Shown in pieces: positions 10,889-22,077 of a stretch of 64,000 nt of DNA. Location: NCBI GenBank assembly GCA_026315105.1, contig CM048745.1:282515747-282579746 (forward strand), read 5' to 3'. Under the pieces are notes generated by a model. It did no database searches and was not told the origin of the DNA. It worked only from the letters and a program-made list of their open reading frames with translations. A program made the position numbers and the translations under genes. Numbering within the stretch: the first letter of the stretch is position 1; the number at the start of each line of letters is the position of its first letter. Source of the stretch: Locusta migratoria. Its lineage: Eukaryota; Arthropoda; Insecta; Orthoptera; Acrididae.

Positions 10889-12554
10889 TAGGGATGGCGG
10901 TTATCGCTGAAACAACTGGTTTTCGGTTATACCGGTTCTTTTCATATCCAATTTAACTGCACCGTAAAAATTGCTCAAGATAACCGGTTTTTTAAATAAC
11001 CGGTCTTCGGTTTTTATTGCTATTATTCCAGTAGTTTTCGAACGTAACATATTTTGCGGCCGAAACAGAAACCGTAATCGTTGGTTCTTCTAGTTTCGGC
11101 CGAAACCGAAACTTACGAAATTTAGTTAATATTTAGGTAAATTTAGGCTGTACGAGAAATCACTAGTCTTTCCATATTTTGCAAGATCCCCTCCCAATAC
11201 TACGCCTTCTTGAGTGTGTGTAAGCCTAGCCAGGAGTCCGTAGAAGACGATATACAAAGCATACAGATTTACTGGCCTAGTATTTCCATCCGGCAGTTGC
11301 GAATATTGAGCCAACCATTCCGTAAGTTGCACTTGTGAGCCAGCATATACGAATATCTCGTTATACACACAACATATATAAGTTACAGTCAGTAAATAAA
11401 CTTCAATCAGTGCTGCAGAGGTATTTCTAAAAATAAAATCACAGTTCCGACTTACAATGTGATTGTTGTCTGTGTAAATTTACGCAAATTGAACTAGGAA
11501 AGCTCTGTACTACATGATCAAAGACTGTTCAAATGGATGTGAGTTCTTGTGAGACCTAAATGCTTAGGTCACCGGTCCCGAGACTTAAAAACTACTTAAT
11601 CTAACTTAAACTAACTATAGCTAACGACAACATATACATCCATGACCGAGGGAGGAGGGAGGACTCGAACCTCCGACTGGAGCAGCCACGCAGTCCGTGA
11701 CATGGAGCCTCAGACCCCACGGCTACCTCGCGAGGCACCACATGATCAATGTTACCTAAACCCATATTGGTTATTAAAAAAGCCCCTAGCTTTCAAGGAA
11801 TCACGTTAATAAAACTTGTTAGCACAACACTACGATAATACATTAAAAGTTATTATTCCAAGCTTACATAATAGGTATATGAATCGAATTTACCTTCTCT
11901 TCCAAGAAACATTTTGGATGGTTTCTCCTTAATAACACAGCATTTTTTAGTACCTTCACCCGTTTTCAGCTTTTTAAAGCAAATGGAGTATTGTACCTCA
12001 CTGCTCCCGTACTTCGTGAAGTACTTCCACACTCGGGATGGTGCCATTTAAGACACAACCGATGTCTGGCGACGACAGCAAGGAACTGCCGTATGACCAG
12101 ATGGAAGCAAGTCTCGTACACTGCCGATGCACGCGCGTCGTCTGATAGGCCACGCCACACGGCAACAGGTGCATCGATGCCTCAATAGCTGCACCACGCC
12201 TTAAGTTCTTATGCCACGCGTTTGTTGCGCGTTTCTGGCTGCCGGGATTGTTCTTAAATTATCAGTGATCGCCTTTCTTAGTTTCTGCAATGACCTAATA
12301 TTTCACAACAGTGGAAATTTTAGGAATAGCCCTAAATATTAGGGTCTACTAGTTTTAATTTTTTAAAATTATTTACAAAAAACACATTTTGAAACAATAC
12401 TACAGGAAGTAGTCGTACCGGTTTTTTTACCCGGTTCTTGGCAATAACGAAAAGAAACCGGTTACAACTGACACCAAATAAATACAGAAAAAACCGGTTA
12501 TTGAAAACTAAAATACCGGTATCGGTTTTAACCGGTCAATTTTTCCCATCCCTA
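10889..12554. mobile_element. hAT-superfamily transposon, 1666 bp, with 8-bp TSD
   Basis: Ends TAGGGATGG...CCATCCCTA, with exact TSD GCCTCAAT at 10881-10888 and 12555-12562. Both ends are packed with CCGGTT/AACCGG motifs (for example 10916-11010 and 12415-12540), typical subterminal repeats. The minus frame 11853-12047 starts MAPSRVWKYFTKYGSSEVQY, a BED-finger-like N-terminus with a lost cysteine. No transposase core remains. Confidence 0.88.
11522..11739 (-). mobile_element. SINE (second tRNA-SINE subfamily) nested in hAT
   Basis: Minus strand, box B complement GGACTCGAACCTCC. TSD ACATGATCAA at 11512-11521 and 11740-11749, exact. The body differs from the main family (GTGAGACCTAAATGCTTAGG). 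Confidence 0.82.
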
Positions 12555-13063
12555 GCCTCAATGCGCTTGACCACTCCGCCGCAGCACGCGTTAGTTGGAC
12601 ATAAGGATTCTATAAAATATTGCCTTTGGCCATCGTTGAGTTCGACTAGACGTGGGATAGACAGCAGCATTCTGGTGTAACATGTCAACGCCGCCGTTTG
12701 TTCTGTTGTAAAATATGATCATCTCCGGTTTTTTCGTATTTGAATCAACGGTTGGCGTATGATGCATGATACATAAAAAAAGCGCAGATTTATTTCGCTT
12801 TGGTACAAAAGATGTTAGAGTAGCATCAGATGTAAAGCCAAAAACGGGCTGACCCGACTTCTCGATCACGCCTGGCAAGAAACTGACTCGGAATTTTGGG
12901 CTTATTTTTCTTCATGGTACCCACCAGTGTAAGCTGTTTTTGTTTTAGCACTTTCAGTAGCTCCACTGATGTGAAACAGTTAGCTGTGCTCTCGTTTCTG
13001 TCAACGTTATCAGTCTCGGAACTGCCTGGATAGGATTGTTCAACTTTTGCTGCTCAGCTGGTG

Positions 13064-13253
13064 CCGCGGCAGAGCGCATTGAGGCGCTATGTTCCGATTC
13101 TCGAGGCCGTTCACCGTTGGCGGTTTGAGTCCCCCCTCGAGCATGGATATTTGTGCTGTCTGTAGTATAAGTTAGTTCATCAGTAGTTTGTAAGTTTAGA
13201 GACTGATGACCCCGCAGTTAAGTCCCTTAAGCTTTACAAACATTTGAAAATTT
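13064..13253 (+). mobile_element. tRNA-derived SINE in the piggyBac relic
   Basis: Diverged head with box B GGTTTGAGTCCCC and the usual body and tail. Exact TSD CTCAGCTGGTG at 13053-13063 and 13254-13264. Confidence 0.85.
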
Positions 13254-14032
13254 CTCAGCTGGTGAATCTTTGGCATCAGAATCTTTTCCTAAGTACAGGT
13301 AAGCGTCCAACAGATATCCAGTTTGAGCATCAATTATACACATGAGTTTGAAACCATATTTGTTTTTTCTAGGAATATGTCTCACCATTTCTATGTGCCT
13401 GTTACCTTGTGGTGTAGCAGCTTATGAAAATGTTACAACAATCAGTTGCTGTTCGTCACAGTATCACTACCGTTGTCGGAAGAAATTGTGACAATCATTT
13501 GAACATTTGGTCGAGGAAGATATATTACTTGTAAACATAAACATGAAATGTAAATATTTTTCAAGTAAAGTAAAATAAGAAGAGATAACAGTTTTTTTTT
13601 AACTTGTAATGGCAACACGGTACAGCTCACAAAAGAAAAATGAGGAAACCATTTACCACCAAAGTGAAAAACTCAGAAAGGCGCTGTGGTGGTATATATA
13701 CAGCCATAGGTTTGAGACAAATCACAAACATAAAACCGTCAAAATTAAAATGTATAGCCCAGGTGCAAAAGCCGCTAACTGCAAAAGTAAGAAAAACTGA
13801 GATAATCACTGCACTGAAAATTTGTCCCCTCCAAACTATTAAAGACTTCAGTTTAAAAAAAAAAAAAAAAGTGAAAAAAAAACCTCAGTATTAATGGCTG
13901 AAATCTGCGCTTATTTTTTTGAACGTTAAAATATTAAGTGAAAAATGGACTTAGCGGTTTTTTCATCTGTTGCATGCAGTTAGCAGGTTTTGCAAACATA
14001 TCGAACCAATTACGAAACAAACGGTTGCTCAA

Positions 14033-14215
14033 AATGTTCAAATGTTTGTAAATCTATCGGACTAAACTGCGTGCTCATCAGTCCGTAGCTTACAAATTAC
14101 TTAAACCTAGGTAAACTAACCTAAGGACGCCCATGCCCCAGGGAGGACTCGAACCTCCACGGCGAGCAACCGCAGGCGAGGCGCTTTAGACCACTCTGCT
14201 ACTACACCGCGGCCG
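14033..14215 (-). mobile_element. tRNA-derived SINE, minus strand, diverged
   Basis: Tail ATGTTCAAATGTTTGTAAAT, box B complement GGACTCGAACCTCC, head ending CACCGCGGCCG. No convincing TSD; an older copy. Confidence 0.75.
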
Positions 14216-14838
14216 TTCAGTTGCAAGACCCGCTATTCGATGATAGTGAGGACAGCAGGATGGAATTTAATTATTGTCACTATAAACAGATTACATTTTA
14301 TTTTAAAGAGAAATCTGAAAATTCTAAGATACTGGCATACAAAACTATGAAAATGATATTATTTTACCAGGAAAAATGACTTGTTTAAAGTAAAAAAGGC
14401 AGATCAAATTAATGTTCAACATTATAATTAAAAATACGTGATCTTGCTTTAGGCATCACAAGAATTCGTAAAAAATAAAATAAGCCCCAAATTTTTGTAA
14501 ATGAAGGATTTCACAGAAAGTTCCATTTTAGTATAAAAGGGACAAAAATATTGTATAAAATGGAAATGGGCGAAAATTGCTTTTACGTGACATCGACGTC
14601 AACATTATCCATCAACTCAAAATTGCTTCCGTCTTCTGCCTCGTTCTGAGAGTTGTCAGTGGCAGGAGCGGCTATAGCAGAGCCTTACTGCTCATTGAAC
14701 TCCTCACTGAAGAATTTGAGATTCTCTTTGGAAGCCCTGTCATCACCAAAGTGGAGCTCCAAAAGCTTTTTCACATCTCCGAGTTTCGCTACTGAAAGTT
14801 TTACACCTGCTGTGATTGGTGAGGGGCCGTTTGTGGTG

Positions 14839-15230
14839 GCCGCGTGGGAGTAGCCGAGCGGTCTGGAGCGCCACGTCACGGAGCGCGTCGGAGGTTCGAA
14901 TCCTCCCTCGGGAATGGATGTTATTCTTTTCTTTTTTAAATCTTATGGGACTTAACTATGGGGTCATCAGTCCCTAAACTTACAAACTACTTATGAACTA
15001 CTTACGAACTAGGACGGCACAAATATCCATGCCCGAGGGGGGATTCAAACACCCGACCGTAATGGCCGTGCAGACTGTGACTGAAACGCCTCAGTCCCCT
15101 CGGCCACTGCGGCCGGCGGAATGGATGTGTATGTTGTTCTTAGGTTAGTTTAAGTAGTTTGTAAGTCTAGGGACTGATGACCAACGTAGTTTGGTCCCAT
15201 AGAATTACAAACATTTGAAATTTTTTTTTT
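14839..15230 (+). mobile_element. tRNA-derived SINE (second subfamily) split by a nested SINE
   Basis: Head GCCGCGTGGGAGTAGCCGAG, box B GGAGGTTCGAATCCTCC, poly-T end. TSD GTTTGTGGTG at 14829-14838 and GTTTGTTGTG at 15231-15240, one mismatch. A minus-strand SINE interrupts it at 14922-15117. Confidence 0.82.
14922..15117 (-). mobile_element. tRNA-derived SINE nested in another SINE
   Basis: Main family, minus strand. Exact 11-bp TSD GGAATGGATGT at 14911-14921 and 15118-15128. Confidence 0.88.
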
Positions 15231-15739
15231 GTTTGTTGTGCAGAAAATTTTCCCCTCTTCAACATACTCTTCCCCTCTCCAGATTCAAAATTATAGACGG
15301 GCTCTCCACTAACTAGACAAATCTCTTGTTTTAGCTTGTTTTTCGTGAACACGATGTTGTTTCCATATCAATCTGGAAATATTAGTTACCAGGAACATTC
15401 ACTGACCCTTCTGCGCATCTTTTCCTGTCTTGAACAGGATATTTATTTTGTACTAGACAACTTTCCGTTGCGAACTTTTCTATGTGTTGAATGTATATAG
15501 ATGGGTTTTCAATTACGCTTGGGAATCACATTTCTATTTTTTCTAGATTGTCAGGAGCTTCGAGAATCAACTAGTGACATGGCATACCTGCGCCCTGAAA
15601 CGCAGTCTGGTCATTTGAAACTACAACGATGAGTTAGATTTCATGCAGATTTCCTACTACTGTAATTATTCCCACCTCGTCTGTACCGCCTTCTGCACTT
15701 AAACAGTCCACAGAATCACTCAGTTTCTTCAGGACACCA

Positions 15740-16030
15740 TCTGGCCTGGTGGTCTTGGGGTGAAGTGCTCGACTGGAAAACGAAGGGTCGCGGGTTCAAA
15801 ACCTGGAAGGACTTCGGATTTTTTCAGTCTGCACTTTAACCCATCCTTCACCTCTCAACGCTGTGAGGAGTCGCCAGAAACAACACCTGGTTCGGATTCC
15901 ACGTTAAGCTGTAGGTCCCCTTTTCCAGGTTGGATAACTGGGTTAGGCTAGGGACACGCAAGTCGCCGAAGTGGCGTTCAATTGCACCAGGACAATGAGC
16001 CACACGAAATTATTATTATTATTTATTCAG
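15740..16030 (+). mobile_element. tRNA-derived SINE of a third family, ATT-repeat tail
   Basis: Head CCTGGTGGTCTTGGGGTGAA, box B GGGTTCAAAACCTGG, tail of ATT repeats from 16010. The body is unlike the TTAGGGACTGATGACC family. Confidence 0.6.
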
Positions 16031-16916
16031 AACACCCACCAATATTTACATCAACAGGCACCCTGCTAATTAAATAAACCGTGCTTACTGTGTATATTTC
16101 GACTCTACACCGACAGTGATAGCTTCATTTCTCGTACGTGTTAGCTACAGTGCAGCCAACTTAAATCAGAATAACAAAATATATCTTCTAATCATAACAA
16201 ACTGAAAGGTAGCGTTGAATGTCTGGATTGGTAACTCTGACGTCAGTTGGTGTGCTTTGCATCCGGTCGTGGCACGTGACCGCCATGCCTGACGAACTTG
16301 GCGAGTTTTGCAAATTGTGAACATTTAACTGGCTTTGCACCCGAAGATAACGTGCATTTAGCGGCTTTTGCAACAGAAACCGATTTTCAACGGTTTATAG
16401 CGAGTTTTGGACTTTGAACCCTATTACATTACATAGCCGCTGGAAAAATGTATACGACAGTGTGCCCAACTAAAAAAAAAACTACATTTAGCGGTTTTTG
16501 CAGATGGGGTACTCAAATATAATAAATTGATCACGCTTCTAATGCAATACAAACAAAATTAGCTTTACTAAGTTGCCATAAAAATACGCCTGCGAAAGGG
16601 TTAGGGTAGACAGGGGCTCATTTAATACAGGGGATATATGAATGATTGTAAGACGTCATTATGTTAGTACTTCTTGCTGTCGGAGATTTTGTCTCTGCAG
16701 TGAACACGACTACTTCCTTTTCCGACTTCAGAAATTTACGCAAGATTCATTTAAAGCGTATAAGGTGGCTCACAACTGGTTATGACACGGTTTGTAAAAT
16801 TGACATGGTATTCCTTAGGAATTTCCTGCAGTTTGTTGAGGCATGATACTGGGTCATCCCTACGTCACATTGGTGACTTGTACTGCTATATGTTAGTGCA
16901 TTAGGGAACTACTTCA

Positions 16917-17096
16917 ATGTTCAAATGTTTGTTAAGCTTATGGAACTTAACTACGGCGTCATAAGTCCCTAAACTTACAAACTACTTATCAACTACCTTA
17001 TACTAATATAAATATCCATGCCCGAGGGGGATTCGAACCCCCGACCGTAGTGGCCGTGCAGACCGTGACTAAAGCGCCTCAGTCCCCTCGGCCACC
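16917..17096 (-). mobile_element. tRNA-derived SINE, minus strand
   Basis: Box B complement GGATTCGAACCCCC. TSD ACTACTTCA at 16908-16916 and 17097-17105, exact. Slightly 5' truncated, ending at GGCCACC. Confidence 0.82.
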
Positions 17097-17279
17097 ACTA
17101 CTTCACAATAGTTTTTAAGTGTATTTTGGAGCTATTTAAATAACTTAGAACGATTATTTATAATAGTGATGGAAAACTGATTTCATTTGGGGTACAGTGC
17201 GTTTTGTGTTTTGTAATGTTATTGCAATAAATTATTCCTTCATTTTCTTCAGATTTTGAGGATCTATAAACTGGAAAAG

Positions 17280-17420
17280 CAGAATGGAATGGGACGAGAA
17301 GGCAGTTGAAGTAGCGATGAAAGGAATATCACTATTAGAAGCCCGTAAAACATATGGAGTGAAATATATACTTGTAACGATGTTATGAAAAGCAAAAATA
17401 TAGAGTTATTGGTAACAGTA
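17280..17420 (+). pseudogene. Possible pipsqueak/CENP-B HTH fragment of a pogo-type transposase
   Basis: The plus strand reads KAVEVAMKGISLLEARKTYG followed by V and then a stop-broken frame. It resembles the helix-turn-helix start of pogo/jerky proteins (AV..V..G.S...AA..Y.V). It is short and decayed; the family call is tentative. Confidence 0.35.
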
Positions 17421-18427
17421 ATTTGTTACCAAAATGTGTCAACAATGAAGTAACTTTAAATGATTCAGATGAGGCGATGGAATGGAAATATGGATTCTGC
17501 CAGGGAAGTGGTCACGCGTTGCAGATGAAGATAAGCGTGAAAGGATACAATGCCAAAAGTGTACGACCTCCTTTCATGACCTCTTTCGCTGCGAGAGGTC
17601 GTAAGCAGGAGATTTACGAGAACAGAATCATTTCGTAAAGGCTACATTACATTAATGTGAAATTACTGTTGTAATTTATCTCTTTTAAATAGCCCCGGCC
17701 AGTATGCGAATAGCCCCACTGAAATGCACTTTTGTTCAATCGGGAGGGTAAATCGAATAACACCATAACATAAATGTTTGACTCTCGTGTACAGCTTTCA
17801 TCGATAGCTTAAGTATAGTCATAGAAGTCATAGTAAATCCTTGTAGAATCCAAAGTTGATTATTTCATAGAGAGAATTAAGCCAAGCGGGCTGCTTCACG
17901 CTGACAGAAATTCTAACCTTGCCCAGCAATATTAACTCCCCGTCAAATGCGACTTGTAGCGAGCAAAACCCCACCCTCTGTGAAGTTAGGGAAAGTTTTA
18001 GTTTTAGCGAATCAAAATTTACGAAGTAAAAAAGTACTTTTTATTTATCCGTAACCATTTGCCACGCAAAATGAAAACATGAATTTTGCTGAATTACAGT
18101 GCCAACTACGAAGAATCAAAACAAGTGTTTAAGACAAAATGCACGTACTTTTTTAAATGTAGAATCTGATTCTGCAATTAAAAAAATAGGAGTTCCTATT
18201 TGAAATTTGAAAGTTGCCTCCCACCACAGTCTCATGGGGTTGGGGTGGCGGGCTAATTTTAGCACCAGCAGATGTCCCTCTCGAAAATAATCAACTTTGG
18301 ATTCCACACATTTTTTCGTGTGAAGCGCTTATTTTTCGAGTTATTCTGTTTTGTCAACTTACAATTTACACTCCATATACTGAGAACGAAGAGGAAGTGC
18401 CGTGTCAGAATAGCCGTGCGCACTAAA

Positions 18428-18605
18428 GCTCCCAGCAGCGGAGCGCGCGGCCGTTCGCTGTTCGGGATTCGCGACTTCCCTCGGTCATAAATGTCTGTGT
18501 TGTCCTTAGCATAAGTTACTGCAAGTTAGTGTAAGTAGTTTGTAAACCTAGCGACTAATGACCGCCGTAGTTAAGTCCCTTAGATTTACAAACATTTGAA
18601 CTTTT
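18428..18605 (+). mobile_element. Diverged tRNA-derived SINE
   Basis: Recognised by its body and tail (TAAGTAGTTTGTAAACCTAG, TTACAAACATTTGAAC). The tRNA-like head is badly decayed (GGGATTCGCGACTTCCC). Confidence 0.65.
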
Positions 18606-19033
18606 GAAGAAGAAGCCAGAGGGTGGCAGCATTGTTTTGTCACTTTGGTCAGAGAGATTTGCTATGAACTGTTGAGTCGGCAATGGTGTGACGGAGTTAG
18701 GAGTTGGTTGAGAGCAATAAACTGCGAGACAGTTGTTGTAGGCCGTTGGGATTCATGATAATTCTGATTTTAATTTTTTTTTTTTTGTAATGGTTATGTT
18801 TATAAGGTAATAATAATAATAATGATAATAAGCCTTTGTTTAAAGAAAAAAAAATCTTATCACCAAGTTAACTTAGGTTACAAGTTTAAACAGTAGTATA
18901 AATACAAGTTTTAACTTGATTTAGATTTCATCATTAATGTACTGCAAGTGAGCAAGGTGCTGTCTACAGATAAGAGGTAAGTGAACTTAAATTTATTCAT
19001 GATTACGATTACAAGTAGCTTGTTATGCTCTTA

Positions 19034-19092
<59 letters not shown>

Positions 19093-20559
19093 TTAATACA
19101 AGAATCGTAGAAAATTAGTTTATCAGATAGCTACCAATATTTCATGTCTATTGTGTAATGTGTCTTTTCATACAGGTATTAATTACACCATTTGCTAATA
19201 ACACAATAATTGATTTGTTAATAAAGTTAGATCAGAAGGTGTCAGGACACACAATGATTAGTGCTAAGCTCGCTGCTGAATCAATACTTAGTCACTTCTG
19301 GCATCTAATAACTAAACTTTGATCTGTACTTCAAATAATTAGTCAATTACACAATCATCGGTTCCTTTCATTGCTATTAGCTACTTTATAGTTTATTTGT
19401 CATTCTACATACGAGTACGTTTATATTCAGCATTACTTGGTATGCACCCTGCTTAGCTAATGAACTATTTTGACAATACAACATTTCGTTTGTTGATGAG
19501 GAAGATCTTGTTCACAGCACGTAACATTTAACAATTACCACTAAGTTCGCAATAGATGTCATGTTCAGTCTGTGTCAGAGTAGTAATTTAAACTTTAATC
19601 TTTAATTAATTGACAGATACATAATTGTCAACCTTAATGTTTTTATTATATCATGCCGTTACGTCTTTCCGCTGCTATCAGTCACTGTTCGAGATTGTCT
19701 ACCACGAATAATTAACGAATAATTTGTCTGTCTGATTAACGAATTGGAACTTGAGCTACAACCGGACTTTTCATTCATTGTTTAACCAGACTCGTGTTCT
19801 GCATAGTTAAGTGCATTAACAGGGCCTTACTCATTACTATCAGCCGATGCCAGGCTGATTAATTATAACATTTACTCTTACTTGATGTTCGACGCTCAGA
19901 TAAGTTTTTCTATTCACAATGCTGTGCGAATCTGAATAGGTACTGTTGCAACTGCACACAAATCTTGCATACTCATACACGCTAGTTCAGTTCCCAATCC
20001 CGGCCATAATATTTTATTTTATTTAAACATATAAGTTTCAAAGCTTTTGTTTTGTAGTTGTTAGGAATATCACATTAAAAAGACTACTGTAAAACAGCTC
20101 TGGTTCAGAAGTGGATAGTGTCGAAGTTCTTAAATATAGAAAGTCGATTTTTTTTTTGCAGCTGAGGTGGTATTTCAAGAACGGCTGGAGGTGTCGAGGT
20201 TTATAAAAGGTTAATAAGAAAGTTCTCATCAATATAGACGGAACACTCGCAAAGCATTACAAGGAACATCGCACAACGCTGTTTTCGCTCACTAACAGTG
20301 GCGTGAGAGCCATAAACAGAAGTGAAGTTGACAGTGAATCTGTTGCATTAATGAGATGTAAAGTTCGAGAAATTCAGCAAGAAAAGGACGTCTGGAGTTT
20401 ACTGATAAATATTCTGTTTGAACGACTATTGAGGAAATACGAATGAAATAATCGACAGCCGCCTCTGCTCTACCTTTTAAGCATATTGCACGTCTCTGCA
20501 TAATAGATGCGTGTCGACGTCTGTGCTTAACTCGGGGCGGCATATTTTAACAGGCAGTG
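18606..20559. other. AT-rich intergenic DNA
   Basis: No supported gene or element. It contains a pure (TA)n microsatellite at 19036-19085 and short AAT-repeat and T-rich tracts near 18770-18830. Confidence 0.5.
19036..19085. repeat. (TA)n microsatellite, about 50 bp
   Basis: Uninterrupted TA dinucleotide tract. Confidence 0.95.
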
Positions 20560-20562
20560 TTA

Positions 20563-22023
20563 AGGCCCCTACACACGCTCCGATTTATCGTACGACCAAC
20601 AAGATGTCCAACGAACCAACCAATTGGTAGCAGCCTACACACGTTCCGGCACGCAGCACCACCCTGTTCTGGTGTCCGTTTGTCGAACTGTTTTTGTTTT
20701 CGCGTGTTCGCTGTGTAGACGACCTCAGGCATGGAAGTTTGTCGGGAAGCGGTACACGCTTTACAATTTGTCGAGTGAAGTGGTGGGGGCAACCATAGAC
20801 TTACTAAATAAAAACTAGACCGCTCACTGGCGCTAGTGTCGCGTCTCCACACTGAATGTGACAGAAGCCGCCATTTGCAGGGCAACTGTGCGTAAACATG
20901 ATTCGTTCGTGTGCTCCTTTTAATTGTAACAGTGAGAACAGAAGCAACGACGAAGACGGAAACAATGTTACATTTCACAGATCAGTCATTATTTGTATAC
21001 CGTACAGTATTTTCATGGAGAAATAAGAAATCATGAGCGTTTGTTTTTGTTTAAGTTTCCTCTTACACATCATTCTCTAAAACTGAGAAACGTCAAATAC
21101 TTATATTTTATTTGCATATAAATTACTAAAAATACTAATTTGAGCTGAGTGAATAACTAGGCCTATAAGAGGTATTTATCACATATAAGTATGATGCAGA
21201 AGTAGGTCGAATAATTGTTTTCTAGACACTTAACAGGTGGTGATTGTACTTCGTAAATGGTCATTACTTTGTCGAATGTTGCATATTCAACGACTTTGAG
21301 AAGTACTATCTCTGTTAAAAAGTAATGTGCGAATGATATGCGTATTTAAAATTTTATGAGTTATTACAATTATTCATATCCAAATTCGAGGAAGTTGAAA
21401 GAAAAACTCTATGTAATATGGAAAGGAATGTGGGCGAAAATGTGATGTACAAAAATAAGCGTGCAAAACGTTCAGAGTAGCCGGGCGAAAAGTAAACAGG
21501 ACCTGACAGAAAATTACGTGAATTAAAAAATAATCGCACTTTCTGCTAGTTTCATGGAATCATCTTATGCAAATATCTCGATGAAAAGTGCTCCATCTTA
21601 TCAGAAAAGAGGCTTACATTCTTAAATTTCGTTTCTCTATGCAGACGTTATTTCCAAAATTAGGATACTTCACTCATTTAAGAATACTTTTTTAAACAGA
21701 CTGCAATAATCAGTAATGTTTTTAAACAAACTTGCGTTTATTTTGTGCTTTATATTGCTCTTGTTGCGTCTCATACACTTGAAATCACAACCCCAGTACC
21801 AGGATTGTTCCCTGCAAATGGCGGCGATCAGCCGCTTCAGTTCGGGGACAGTTGCCTCGCTCCTCCGCTACAGCGTGGTAGGGGCTTGGGGGCAACGGAG
21901 ATAGGGGAGTCAGGCACAACCAACCGACCGACAAGGAAAGTTGGTCGGGTAGCGCCTAAAACCGGCCAATTTATCGGGTGACCAACGAATTGGTCCAATA
22001 AATTGCATCGCGTGTAGGGCCCT
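20563..22023. mobile_element. PIF/Harbinger-type DNA transposon, 1461 bp, TTA TSD
   Basis: Ends AGGCCCCTACACACG and CGTGTAGGGCCCT, flanked by TTA at 20560-20562 and 22024-22026. The subterminal sequence also repeats inverted (ACCAACCAATTGG left, ACCAACGAATTGG right, GATTTATCG against CCAATTTATCGG). TSD and termini fit PIF/Harbinger. No nuclease core was found, so it is non-autonomous. It ends 54 bp before the GR-2 ATG. Confidence 0.85.
20898..21027 (+). pseudogene. Possible THAP-type zinc-finger start inside the PIF element
   Basis: The ATG at 20898 reads MIRSCAPFNC and continues NSENRSNDEDGNNVTFHRS. THAP fingers start M-x-x-x-C-x(2-4)-C and have an FHRFP block, so the fit is partial. The distal Cys/His pair is not seen before a stop. 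Confidence 0.3.
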
Positions 22024-22043
22024 TTACGGTAGAGAGCAGCTGC

Positions 22044-22055
22044 CTCGGTGCATTC
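22044..22055 (+). promoter_or_regulatory. Initiator-like motif upstream of GR-2
   Basis: CTCGGTGCATTC lies 22 bp before the GR-2 ATG, with one mismatch to the motif upstream of GR-3. It falls between the end of the PIF/Harbinger element (22023, TSD to 22026) and the gene, so it is native sequence. Confidence 0.3.
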
Positions 22056-22077
22056 TGACGCGGAGGGTTACACAGTT

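Larger units (their letters stand above)
10506..12583 (-). mobile_element. Older tRNA-derived SINE, itself split by a SINE and a hAT element
   Basis: Minus-strand SINE pieces at about 10506-10623, 10816-10888 and 12555-12583. The 9-bp repeat GCACGCGTT at 10497-10505 and 12584-12592 flanks the whole block, so this SINE entered the piggyBac relic first. It then received the other elements. Confidence 0.7.
10130..13440 (-). pseudogene. piggyBac-family transposase relic, split by nested insertions
   Basis: Minus-strand pieces in order. 13254-13440 reads TGYLLDAYLYLGKDSDAKD. 12584-13063 reads FGFTSDATLTSFVPKRNKS, a CIMHHTPTVDS stretch and KKPEMIIFYNRTNGGVDMLH with RTQRWP. 10137-10505 is lysine-rich and ends in FDCKKPICIESNQKKC, the remains of the C-terminal Cys-rich finger. 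These are DDE_Tnp_1_7 (piggyBac) hallmarks. The copy is split by a SINE at 13064-13253 and by the SINE/hAT stack at 10506-12583, and it has frameshifts. Confidence 0.75.

Noticed and set aside
20547..20978. 143-codon minus-strand frame as a gene
   Set aside because: It begins in the middle of the PIF/Harbinger element and ends outside it; no domain.
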